Source: Candidatus Sulfotelmatobacter sp. (GTDB taxonomy: Bacteria; Vulcanimicrobiota; Vulcanimicrobiia; Vulcanimicrobiales; Vulcanimicrobiaceae). From it: a DNA stretch of 64,000 bases. The notes under the pieces were generated by a model. It saw only the letters and a program-made list of their open reading frames with translations, was not told the origin of the DNA and did no database searches. The translations under genes were made by a program, and so were the position numbers. The DNA is taken from positions 36,524-100,523 of the forward strand of contig DATJRY010000015.1 of NCBI GenBank assembly GCA_035504415.1. Direction: 5' to 3'. Positions 1-7,132 of this stretch are shown one piece after another (position 1 is the first letter of the stretch; every line of letters begins with the position of its first letter).

Positions 1-762
1 CGAGCCGTAGCCGATCGTCGAGCGAATCGCGATCAGCGTCGGCTGCAGCGTCTCCGACTTCGCCAGCGTGATTGCACGGTCGATCGTCTCGACGTCGTTG
101 GCCTCGTCGGGCCCGACTTCGATCGTCTGCCAGCCGTAGGCTTCGAAACGCTCGCGCACGTCCTCGGTGAAGGTTAGGTTGGTGCTGCCCGCCAGCGAGA
201 CTTTGTTGTCGTCGTAGAGCACGATCAGCTTGCCCAGCGCCAGGTGTCCCGCGATCGAAGCCGCTTCGGAGGCGACGCCCTCCATTAGGTCGCCGTCGCC
301 GGCCAGCACGTAGGTGTGATGGTCGATGATCGTCTGGTCGCGGTTGTAGACGGCGGCCAGGTGCGCCTCGGCGATCGCCATCCCGACCGCGTTGGCGAAG
401 CCCTGCCCGAGCGGACCGGTCGTCACCTCGACGCCCGGCGTGTGATGGTACTCGGGATGCCCCGGCGTGCGGCTACCCAACTGGCGGAACGCCTTGAGGT
501 CGTCGAGCGAGAGGTCGTAGCCGGTCAGGTGCAGCAGCGCGTAGAGCAGCGCCGAGCCATGCCCCGCGCTGAGGACGAAGCGGTCGCGATCGAACCAATG
601 CGGGTCCTTCGGGTCGAACCGCAGATGGCGCGTCCAGAGCGTGAACGCCGCGGCCGCGGCGCCGAGCGGCAGGCCCGGATGGCCGGAATTCGCTTTCTGG
701 ACCGCGTCGACCGCCAGAAACCGGATTGCGTTGATGCGGAGTTCGTCGGCGTCGCTGTTCAT
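1..762 (-). CDS. tkt: Transketolase, N-terminal 254 residues (3' end outside window)
   Basis: Transketolase moves two-carbon units between sugar phosphates in the cytoplasm using thiamine diphosphate. The reading frame is open from the ATG at 762 to the window edge. It shows the family N-terminus: [20 protein letters not shown], then [33 protein letters not shown], and the thiamine-diphosphate motif GDGDLMEG, which binds the diphosphate and its metal. A GGAGAG ribosome-binding site lies just upstream of the ATG. Roughly two thirds of the usual ~650-residue protein lies outside the window. The gene diverges from dapD across a 118-bp gap. Rpe, which feeds the same pentose-phosphate steps, is encoded at 19286. 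High certainty. Confidence 0.95.
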   Translation of the reverse strand, partial: MNSDADELRINAIRFLAVDAVQKANSGHPGLPLGAAAAAFTLWTRHLRFDPKDPHWFDRDRFVLSAGHGSALLYALLHLTGYDLSLDDLKAFRQLGSRTPGHPEYHHTPGVEVTTGPLGQGFANAVGMAIAEAHLAAVYNRDQTIIDHHTYVLAGDGDLMEGVASEAASIAGHLALGKLIVLYDDNKVSLAGSTNLTFTEDVRERFEAYGWQTIEVGPDEANDVETIDRAITLAKSETLQPTLIAIRSTIGYGS

Positions 763-880
763 CGTCTCTCCACGGTAGCTCGAGCGGGGCGGGAAGGCGC
801 GTTAGGCGTCTTACGATATCGTCCCCTCTCTAGAGTACCCGAGGCCGGTATCCGCGTTTGCGCCGCGAAGCAGGCCCTCG

Positions 881-1777
881 ATGGAATCGACGAAGTCCTC
901 GGCGGAATCGACGCTGGAAGAGCGGGTCGTGGCCCTCGAGGAGCGGCTCGCCGCCGAACCCGAGGCGATCCGCAAGAAGCCCGGGCGCGTGGTCGAGGAG
1001 GTCCTCGAAGCGCTCGACGAGGGCGAGCTACGGGTCTGCGAGCCGCGAGACGGCGAGTGGGTCGTCAACGCCTGGGTGAAGCGAGCGATCCTCCTCTCCT
1101 TCGCACGGTTCGAGAACGAGTCGGTCCGCGACGCGGCGATGCGTGCCTCGGCGCTCGACGATCCGCTGGGCTCGCGCGGTTCGCTCCCCTCGTATTACGA
1201 CAAGCTGCCCACCAAGCGGAATTGGAAGGCGCTCGGCGCGCGCTGCGTGCCGCCCGGCGTCGCACGCTACGGCTCGTTCCTGGGACGCGGCGCGATCCTG
1301 ATGCCCGGCTACGTCAACGTCGGCGCCTACGTCGACGAGGGGACGATGGTCGACACCTGGGCCACGGTCGGGTCGTGCGCGCAGATCGGCAAGGGCGTGC
1401 ACCTGAGCGGCGGCGTCGGGATCGGCGGCGTGCTCGAGCCGCCGCAGGCGATGCCGGTCATCGTCGAGGACGGCGCGTTCGTCGGCTCGCGCTGCATCGT
1501 CGTCGAGGGCGTGCGCGTCGGCGCCGAAGCGGTGCTCGGCGCCGGCGTCGTGCTGACCGCATCGACCCCGATCGTCGACGTACGGGGCGCGTCGCCGGTG
1601 GTCACCAAAGGCGTGGTGCCGGCGCGGGCCGTCGTCATCCCCGGATCGTTGCCCAAGCAGTTCCCGGCCGGCGAGTTCGGCACGCCGTGCGCGCTGATCA
1701 TCGGCGAGCGCACCGAGTCGACCGATCGCAAGACCTCGCTCAACGCCGCGCTGCGCGAATTCGAGGTCTCGGTGTGA
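881..1777 (+). CDS. dapD: Tetrahydrodipicolinate N-succinyltransferase (DapD)
   Basis: DapD transfers succinyl from succinyl-CoA to tetrahydrodipicolinate in the lysine/meso-diaminopimelate pathway; it is a cytoplasmic trimer. The 298-residue protein has a helical N-terminus (residues 1-100, including the conserved YYDKLPTK), then hexapeptide repeats of a left-handed beta-helix (about 115-250; runs such as GAILMPGYVNVGAYVD and GGVGIGGVLEPP), and the family C-terminus PGSLPKQFPAGEFGTPCALI. Length is slightly above the usual ~275. The stop overlaps the next gene by 4 bases (GTGA), so the two are probably translationally coupled. High certainty for the family. Confidence 0.93.
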   Translation: MESTKSSAESTLEERVVALEERLAAEPEAIRKKPGRVVEEVLEALDEGELRVCEPRDGEWVVNAWVKRAILLSFARFENESVRDAAMRASALDDPLGSRGSLPSYYDKLPTKRNWKALGARCVPPGVARYGSFLGRGAILMPGYVNVGAYVDEGTMVDTWATVGSCAQIGKGVHLSGGVGIGGVLEPPQAMPVIVEDGAFVGSRCIVVEGVRVGAEAVLGAGVVLTASTPIVDVRGASPVVTKGVVPARAVVIPGSLPKQFPAGEFGTPCALIIGERTESTDRKTSLNAALREFEVSV

Positions 1778-2919
1778 GCCTGACCTCGTCCGCCGTGCGC
1801 CTGAATCCCGCCGTCACCGGGATCGAACCATCGGTCATTCGTGCCATCGCCGCCAAGAAGCAGCCGGGGACGATCGATCTCGGGCTCGGCGAGCCGACGC
1901 TGCTGCCGCAGCAGCGGTTCATCGACGCCGCCGCACGGTGGGTGGCGGAGAACGGCGTCAAGTACACGGTCAACGCCGGCGATCTCGCGCTGCGCGAGCG
2001 CATCGCCGCGCACTATGCGTATCCGGGGATGTCGGCCGGCAAGAACGTCTGCGTGACGACCGGTTCGCAAGAAGCGGTCTACGTCGCGATCAAGACCCTG
2101 CTCGATCCGGCGCGGGACGAGCTGCTGGTCGTCGAGCCGGCGTTTCCGGCCTACGCGAAGATGGCGCAACTCGAGGGCGTCGCGCATCGGGCCGTCGCGC
2201 TGGCGGAAGAAGATGGGTTCGCGTACGACGTCGACGCGATTCTCGAGGCGATTGGGCCGCGGACGCGGGTCATCGTCATCGGCTCGCCGGCGAACCCGAC
2301 GGGGCGCGTCCTGCGCGACGCCGACGCGCGGCGGCTGGCTGAGGCACTGCTGGCACGCGACGGCGAGCCGATCTGGGTGCTCCACGATGAGATCTACCGC
2401 GAGCTGACCTACATCGACGATCCCGGCTACGTCGCGCGCTACTACCCGTACACCGTCGTCGCCAACTCGCTCTCAAAGTCCAACGCGCTGACCGGCATGC
2501 GCATCGGGTGGCTGCTGGCGCCCGACTCCGTGATTGACACGCTCGTGAAAACGCACGCCTGGGTCACCTCGACCGCCAGCGCGTTCGGTCAACGCGTCGC
2601 GTACGAGATTTTCGGCGAGCCGGGTGCGATTGAGGAACAATCGGCTTGGTACCGCACGCAGCGCGAAGGCGTCCTTCGCGTACTCGATGCAAGCGGCCTA
2701 CGCTACGTCCCGATCGACGGCGCGTTCTACGTCTGCGTACGCCTGCCAAACGGAGGCGACTCGATCGCAGCCGCTTACGAATTGGTCGAGCACCGCGGCG
2801 TCGCCGCAATCCCCGGCCGCATCTTCGGCCCCTCCCTTGAAGGCTGGCTACGCCTTAGCTGGGTCGCACCGATCGACGATGTCGCGGCAGGACTGCGGCG
2901 CGTCGCCGCTCTGCGTTAG
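1774..2919 (+). CDS. PLP-dependent aminotransferase, class I/II, probably DapC-like
   Basis: A fold-type I aminotransferase of 381 residues. The GTG at 1774 overlaps the dapD stop by 4 bases and was chosen over longer in-frame extensions, which only read through dapD in another frame. Visible motifs are the N-terminal PGTIDLGLGEPTLLP, TTGSQEAVYVAIKTLLDP, SPANPTGRVL, and NSLSKSNALTGMRIGW, whose Lys235 should form the Schiff base with pyridoxal phosphate. Coupling to dapD suggests N-succinyl-L,L-diaminopimelate aminotransferase, the next but one step of the same pathway. An aspartate or aromatic aminotransferase cannot be excluded from sequence alone. Confidence 0.85.
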   Translation: MSLTSSAVRLNPAVTGIEPSVIRAIAAKKQPGTIDLGLGEPTLLPQQRFIDAAARWVAENGVKYTVNAGDLALRERIAAHYAYPGMSAGKNVCVTTGSQEAVYVAIKTLLDPARDELLVVEPAFPAYAKMAQLEGVAHRAVALAEEDGFAYDVDAILEAIGPRTRVIVIGSPANPTGRVLRDADARRLAEALLARDGEPIWVLHDEIYRELTYIDDPGYVARYYPYTVVANSLSKSNALTGMRIGWLLAPDSVIDTLVKTHAWVTSTASAFGQRVAYEIFGEPGAIEEQSAWYRTQREGVLRVLDASGLRYVPIDGAFYVCVRLPNGGDSIAAAYELVEHRGVAAIPGRIFGPSLEGWLRLSWVAPIDDVAAGLRRVAALR

Positions 2920-3697
2920 CTTATCACGACCGGATCGCGATTCGCGGTATGCCATGCGCTTGCTTCTCATTCCTGAGGCCTCTCGAACCTGAGGCCTCTC
3001 GAACCGGGCTCAGCACGGTTCTGGGGTTAGTGGCGGATTCCGAAGGGCCGGTCTAGGCTTCGAATTAGGGCAGGCTGTTGCGGTGACCGCAGGCGCCGCG
3101 ACCCGCGCTGGCGGCGACGTCAACGGCCGTGCTGCAACACTCTACGCCGCGCGCCGCCAACGCCGTGTACACCGCGGCCTTGGGCTGGTTGCTCCGGGAA
3201 TCGCTCTGCATAAGCAGACCCGTCCGCGCGCTAAGACGAGGGACGCCGGTAATTCGGGAATCACAGAGTTCTCGATAATCGCGAGGCGCTGTCACACTTT
3301 CGGGTGAGCGGAGCGCACAAGCTGCAATGGGCTGATCTCCCGACGGCCGGATACCAGCGCCGCCCCTCGGCCGGGGTCTACCTCATTGGAATGAAGTGTG
3401 CTCAAGCCGAGGTTGCTCTGTCCCCTCTTTGGCGCTAGATAGACTGGCGGTCCGCGGTTTTCTCACGATTTAGTCAGCCTCTTCTGAGTGAGGGGCGTCT
3501 CTTTAGAGGCGCGCTCCAAGATCACTCTAGAGAGGAATTTCGCGCCGCTAGCGTTCGCGCAATGATGTCGGAGTCCACCGGCACTCGTCGGTGAGGCAAA
3601 ACAAAAACGAGTCCCTTACGGAACCCGCCTCCGACTCTCGCAGAGCTACGGTTCGGTTCTCGCACGGGGCCTCCTTCCCGAGAAAGGGGTCCACCAA
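2920..3697. other. Long non-coding stretch at the left edge of the AT-richer island
   Basis: This 778-bp stretch separates the aminotransferase from the nuclease gene. Base composition drops from strongly GC-rich toward a more even mix. I see a perfect 16-bp tandem repeat (2972-3003), short open frames without codon bias or ribosome-binding sites, and a 44-codon frame at 3304-3438 discussed under rejected items. No transposase, tRNA or attachment site was recognised. Confidence 0.6.
2972..3003. repeat. 16-bp perfect tandem duplication
   Basis: The unit CCTGAGGCCTCTCGAA occurs twice head to tail (2972-2987 and 2988-3003). The core GAGGCCTC is itself palindromic. It lies 53 bp after the aminotransferase stop, close to where base composition changes. 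No function is assigned. Confidence 0.8.
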
Positions 3698-4366
3698 GTG
3701 GATCAGCCTATTTCGTATACACTCTCTCCGTCTTCCCTCACGTTTCTGTGGGAGGAATGCAAGCACGACTTCTATATGCACGTCGTTCGCGGGATTCATC
3801 GGCCGAACACGCCCTTTCCATCCATCTTCGCTAAGATTGATGCTGCCATGAAGCGGCGCTTTGCCGAAGATCGTTGGCACTCGTTCGGAGAGGGCCAACC
3901 GTCTTTCAAGATCGCCCACGGCGAGAAGGTGGTTCGCTCTTCACCAATCGTGCTGCCAAACCGGCAGGTCACGCTCAGCGTGAAGGGCCGGTATGATAGC
4001 ATTCTCACGTTTGAGGATGGTTCGTTGGTCTTGTGCGACTTTAAAACCGCATCGGTCAAGCCTGAGAACCTCGACAAGTACTGGGTGCAGTTGCACGCCT
4101 ACGCTTTCGCACTGGAGCATCCCGCCCCGGGAAGCCTGTCGGTTAAAATCGACCGACTCGGTCTAGGGGTATTCGATCCCGCGAGTTTTGCCTACGATGG
4201 CGAGGCGGGAGGTTCGCTTAGTGGCGCAATGCATTGGATCGACATGCAGCGCGATGATAAGCGCTTCCTCACCTTCATGGATGATGTGGCTGCCGTACTC
4301 GAGCAACCGGAGCCGCCGGTCCCGTCACCCGATTGCTCTTTCTGCAGCTACCGTATAGCGGCTTAG
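3698..4366 (+). CDS. PD-(D/E)XK nuclease, small RecB/Cas4-like protein
   Basis: A 222-residue protein with the nuclease core of the RecB family. Asp100 (GRYDSIL) and Asp114-Phe-Lys116-Thr (CDFKTA) form the metal-binding PD...DxK centre. Gln131-x3-Tyr135 (QLHAYAFALE) matches the QxxxY motif that follows in RecB/Cas4 nucleases. Cys21 and Cys213-x2-Cys216 recall the iron-sulfur cysteines of Cas4/AddB, but a fourth C-terminal cysteine is not seen. The GTG at 3698 has an AAAGGGG site upstream. The gene is AT-rich compared with the chromosome, stands alone, and is followed by a perfect 17-bp inverted repeat. No CRISPR or recBCD genes are nearby. A DNA repair or defence role is possible; the substrate is unknown. 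Confidence 0.7.
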   Translation: MDQPISYTLSPSSLTFLWEECKHDFYMHVVRGIHRPNTPFPSIFAKIDAAMKRRFAEDRWHSFGEGQPSFKIAHGEKVVRSSPIVLPNRQVTLSVKGRYDSILTFEDGSLVLCDFKTASVKPENLDKYWVQLHAYAFALEHPAPGSLSVKIDRLGLGVFDPASFAYDGEAGGSLSGAMHWIDMQRDDKRFLTFMDDVAAVLEQPEPPVPSPDCSFCSYRIAA

Positions 4367-4369
4367 ATA

Positions 4370-4407
4370 GACGTTCGGTGACCGAGAACCCTCGGTCACC
4401 GAACGTC
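4370..4407. terminator. Perfect 17-bp inverted repeat between convergent genes
   Basis: Arms at 4370-4386 and 4391-4407 are perfectly complementary (GACGTTCGGTGACCGAG on the left arm) around a 4-base loop AACC. The hairpin starts 3 bp after the nuclease stop and lies 46 bp before the convergent LuxR-type gene ends. There is no T-run on either side, so it may be a Rho-assisted or bidirectional terminator, an RNA-stabilising hairpin or a protein-binding palindrome. Confidence 0.7.
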
Positions 4408-4453
4408 CCCACGGGCTTCCTAGCCGATGAAAACGGAGTACAAGTTATGTGCA

Positions 4454-5455
4454 CTACGGCGTGGACGAAGATGCCTGCAGAACTCCTCGAGCAGCGATTG
4501 CAAGATCAACCCTCGAGACGTTGTTGTCTCCGACTATGTCTCTCATTTTTGCACGTATACTCTTCACGTGCGACTTAACGGTGTTCAAGCTCACCGTCAG
4601 CTTCTCGGCTATCTCCAAATCCTTTAGCCCTTGACCAAGCAGTTGGAATACCTGACGCTGGGCTGGCGTGAGATTACTCCACAGCTCATCCGCGGCACGA
4701 GACTGCTCGCTTTGACGCCTTACGGTCTCGATCTCGCGAAGAACATCCATGGGCTCGGCAAAATTGCTAGCAAAAATATACGATATGATGAGCGAGACGA
4801 GCGCTGCGGGCAAGACCGACCACCAGAACACGGATCGAACGATTGCGTGAAAGTCCGCCAACGGCGCCGAGTCATACTCTGCGCTTACAAGACCTATCAC
4901 TTTGCCGTCATTCATAACCGGCGTGAACGCTGCGACGTATGTCCCGCTATCGTCTGAAATAGGCGACAATGTATAGGTTGTCTTTTTTGTGGAGTAAGCA
5001 GCCAGTTCTAGATCGTCTGCCTTCCCGATATCGTCCAAATCGGGTTCTCCATTGTCGATATCATACTCTTCCCCTCGGATGACTAGCGCTACAAAAACGG
5101 ACCCTTCTTTTGCACGGAAGTAGCGCTGCGAGAGATCGACAACGTCTTTGTGGTAACGTCTGAATAGTGAGGAGCCTTTTCCTTCCTTTTGAACGCGGTC
5201 GACTAGCGACCAATCAGTGCTCGCCGCCGCAGCAAGCGAAATCCGCATGGCCTGGGCGGTTTTATCATGTATCCATCGATCCGTATTGAAGCCCAATAAG
5301 CGGCTTGCGATGACAATAACGAGCATCTCTGCCAGAAAAACAAGGCCCAGCGCTTTGAGGAACGTTTTGTTCCAAGGTCGCTTAATGATTGTCAAATCAT
5401 CGCTCCAATGGACTTCGCCATGGCGGTCTCTCACGCTTCCGGGGTGGACGGCCAC
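4454..5455 (-). CDS. Membrane-anchored LuxR-type transcriptional regulator with extracytoplasmic sensor
   Basis: A one-component regulator. Hydrophobic helices at about 33-54 and 207-229 enclose a ~150-residue extracytoplasmic domain. That domain's pattern (RYFRAKEGSVFVALVIRG, later YVAAFTPVMNDGKVIGLVSA) resembles a single Cache sensor. After a short linker, residues 262-330 form a LuxR/GerE helix-turn-helix (LTPAQRQVFQLLGQG, then IAEKLTVSLNTVKSHVKSIR). No receiver or kinase domain is present. The frame opens at GTG 5455; a TTG at 5395 (residue 21) has GGAG seven bases upstream and may be the real start. Composition is AT-richer than the chromosome, as in the neighbouring nuclease gene. The ligand and target promoters are unknown. 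Confidence 0.75.
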   Translation of the reverse strand: MAVHPGSVRDRHGEVHWSDDLTIIKRPWNKTFLKALGLVFLAEMLVIVIASRLLGFNTDRWIHDKTAQAMRISLAAAASTDWSLVDRVQKEGKGSSLFRRYHKDVVDLSQRYFRAKEGSVFVALVIRGEEYDIDNGEPDLDDIGKADDLELAAYSTKKTTYTLSPISDDSGTYVAAFTPVMNDGKVIGLVSAEYDSAPLADFHAIVRSVFWWSVLPAALVSLIISYIFASNFAEPMDVLREIETVRRQSEQSRAADELWSNLTPAQRQVFQLLGQGLKDLEIAEKLTVSLNTVKSHVKSIRAKMRDIVGDNNVSRVDLAIAARGVLQASSSTP

Positions 5456-6024
5456 TACCCGCCTGCGAAGCCGACCACGCGTGGGCCCGACGCCGAAAAG
5501 GCCCTAGCGCACGCTTGTGACTCGTCGTGCATCATTCCCGCCGGCGGGCCGATTGATCTCTCCATATGGCGTCGCCCGTAAGTAGTTCGGCTTCAGCAGA
5601 ACGTGCCAGACGTAACGCTCACCGGCGATCAGAGTGCCAGTGGAGAAGAGCATCTCCCTAGCCTGTGTTGCATGTCATCCGTGGTGATGGCGCCTGAGAC
5701 GCGGGCGAGCTGTTCACGCACCCGAAGCTCGTCGCCGACCAGCTGAGCGTGGAGCGTGAACCAGATCCACGTCGCACGTTTGGCGTGCTCGTTGCCCGGG
5801 CTGCGTGCCGCCTAAGCGCCGATCGACGACCTGACAGAAGAAGGGGAGGGCCTTTCGACCCTCCCCGCTCGGCTCGACTTTCGTCGATGCGCTGCGATTT
5901 GTCCACGAACCGCCGCTCGCGGTCGCCGCGCTTCCGGGGCGATCCGGTCGCAAGCTGCCGCCTACGTCCAATCGCCAGCCAGGGCCGGATACCGGTTCCG
6001 GTTGTCCTAGCGCTATCGGTGCCA
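5456..6024. other. Intergenic stretch with remnants of a broken gene
   Basis: No intact gene is seen in these 569 bp. On the minus strand, protein-like fragments lie in two different frames between about 5504 and 5830 (listed separately). The rest has no ribosome-binding sites or coding bias that I can recognise. Confidence 0.5.
5504..5800 (-). pseudogene. Possible frameshifted gene remnant
   Basis: On the minus strand one frame reads EHAKRATWIWFTLHAQLVGD and on to ELRVREQLARVSGAITTDDM, then runs to a stop. A second frame immediately after (from ATG 5653, stop at 5504) continues QAREMLFSTGTLIAGERY and WHVLLKPNYLRATPYGEI. Both look like real protein, and they join naturally if one frame slip is assumed near 5655-5670. 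The first fragment also has an in-frame stop upstream. The family was not recognised. It could be a chance pattern. Confidence 0.35.
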
Positions 6025-7062
6025 TCATTCTAGCATGTTGTGGAGTTCCTTGACCAGGGTGGCTTCGAGGTACGCGCACACCGCTGCGAGCGGCTGGTCG
6101 AACGCTGCCGATCGATTCAGCTGCGCGCCGATGCGCGGATCGAGCGCTTCAAACGTCGGAAGCAGTTTCTGGAGTGTCGTAAACTGCTGCGCCCGCAGCG
6201 CGACGTACAAGTGTACGAGAATGATTTCCGCGAGCAGGATTCGCCAGAACACCGGCATGCGTGCGACCGTGAAATCATCGACGACGCGCTCCGTCTCTTT
6301 CATTGCGGAAGAGAGCGTGCCTTGCGGAAGCTCGAAACGGAGAACCGAGTAACGAATGAGCTCGCGACGGCCGCCCTTGAGCGGGACCTTTCCGAGCAGT
6401 GCTCGTAGGAAAGCCTCCGGATTGAGGGACTGCTCAGGTGGGCGGACGTAGTTACACGGCGGCGCGCTTTCAGCCAGCTCCTCGTCCGCAAGAAGCATTT
6501 TCTCGACGTACTCGAGCACCAGCCATTGCTGGCGCAGCGTCAAGCTCAACTGTAAGGACGCGGTCCCACCAGCTGCGTGACGTTCGCTGAGCGAACGAAA
6601 ACGTGCGATCGGCATGTGTATCGCATACGCGATCTCGAGGAGGCGCGCCGGCGCCTGCGCGCGTGATACTCGCTTCCCCGCGCGGCTCAAGCTGCACAAG
6701 AGAACGATCTTGCGCTCCATCTCGAGTAAGTCGTTTTGCAGAGCTTCACACGTGGCTGCGATAGCGCGTCGCGTCGCGTTCTGCTTGTACTCGTCGGTGA
6801 CAGCCTTTACGCCGCGTTCTTTTTCGACCGCGGCAGCGACGTCGAGTTGTTCTTTCCGCTGCAACTCCGCGACGGTTTGGTCATGGGCTTGTTTGCTCAG
6901 AGCGCTTTGGGAAAGCCGAGTCAACCACGCGCCGACAAGGAGAGCAATAGCCGAGAGCAGCGCTGCGAAGACCGTCGCTGTACCGACGGGGATTCCGTCG
7001 TGGGCTGTAGGCGCTGGCGAGGCCTGCGCGAGGAGCACGGTTGCTCCGACGAACCACACCAT
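6025..7062 (-). CDS. Unknown membrane-anchored coiled-coil protein
   Basis: A 345-residue protein I do not recognise. Residues 1-14 are hydrophobic and a clear transmembrane helix spans about 26-48. A charged, helix-rich cytoplasmic region follows (50-120; QAHDQTVAELQRKEQLDVAA), probably coiled-coil. The C-terminal part is mostly helical, with a second hydrophobic patch near 270-290 (VFWRILLAEIILVHLYVAL). The ATG at 7062 begins the frame. The gene belongs to the accessory island by composition and is followed by gene debris. It could form part of a stress or phage-defence unit with the nearby nuclease and regulator, but nothing in the sequence proves this. Confidence 0.6.
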   Translation of the reverse strand: MVWFVGATVLLAQASPAPTAHDGIPVGTATVFAALLSAIALLVGAWLTRLSQSALSKQAHDQTVAELQRKEQLDVAAAVEKERGVKAVTDEYKQNATRRAIAATCEALQNDLLEMERKIVLLCSLSRAGKRVSRAQAPARLLEIAYAIHMPIARFRSLSERHAAGGTASLQLSLTLRQQWLVLEYVEKMLLADEELAESAPPCNYVRPPEQSLNPEAFLRALLGKVPLKGGRRELIRYSVLRFELPQGTLSSAMKETERVVDDFTVARMPVFWRILLAEIILVHLYVALRAQQFTTLQKLLPTFEALDPRIGAQLNRSAAFDQPLAAVCAYLEATLVKELHNMLE

Positions 7063-7132
7063 GGCAGTGCGTTGGCGTTTCTCGCCTCATCCTCCTATGC
7101 AATCGAGCGGAGGGCCCATTGGCACGCCCACG

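Noticed and set aside
3304..3438. 44-codon frame containing PSAGVYLIG, reminiscent of the start of a GIY-YIG domain
   Set aside because: Only about ten residues fit, the frame ends soon after and no downstream continuation was found. Too weak to call a gene relic.
3440..3600. Short hairpin near GCGTCTC/GAGGCGC as a terminator or promoter element
   Set aside because: The stem needs a G-U pair, has no T-tract and is not near a gene end.
3698..4366. Cas4 of a CRISPR system
   Set aside because: No repeat array and no other cas genes are present, and the cysteine set is incomplete. Kept as a RecB/Cas4-like orphan nuclease.
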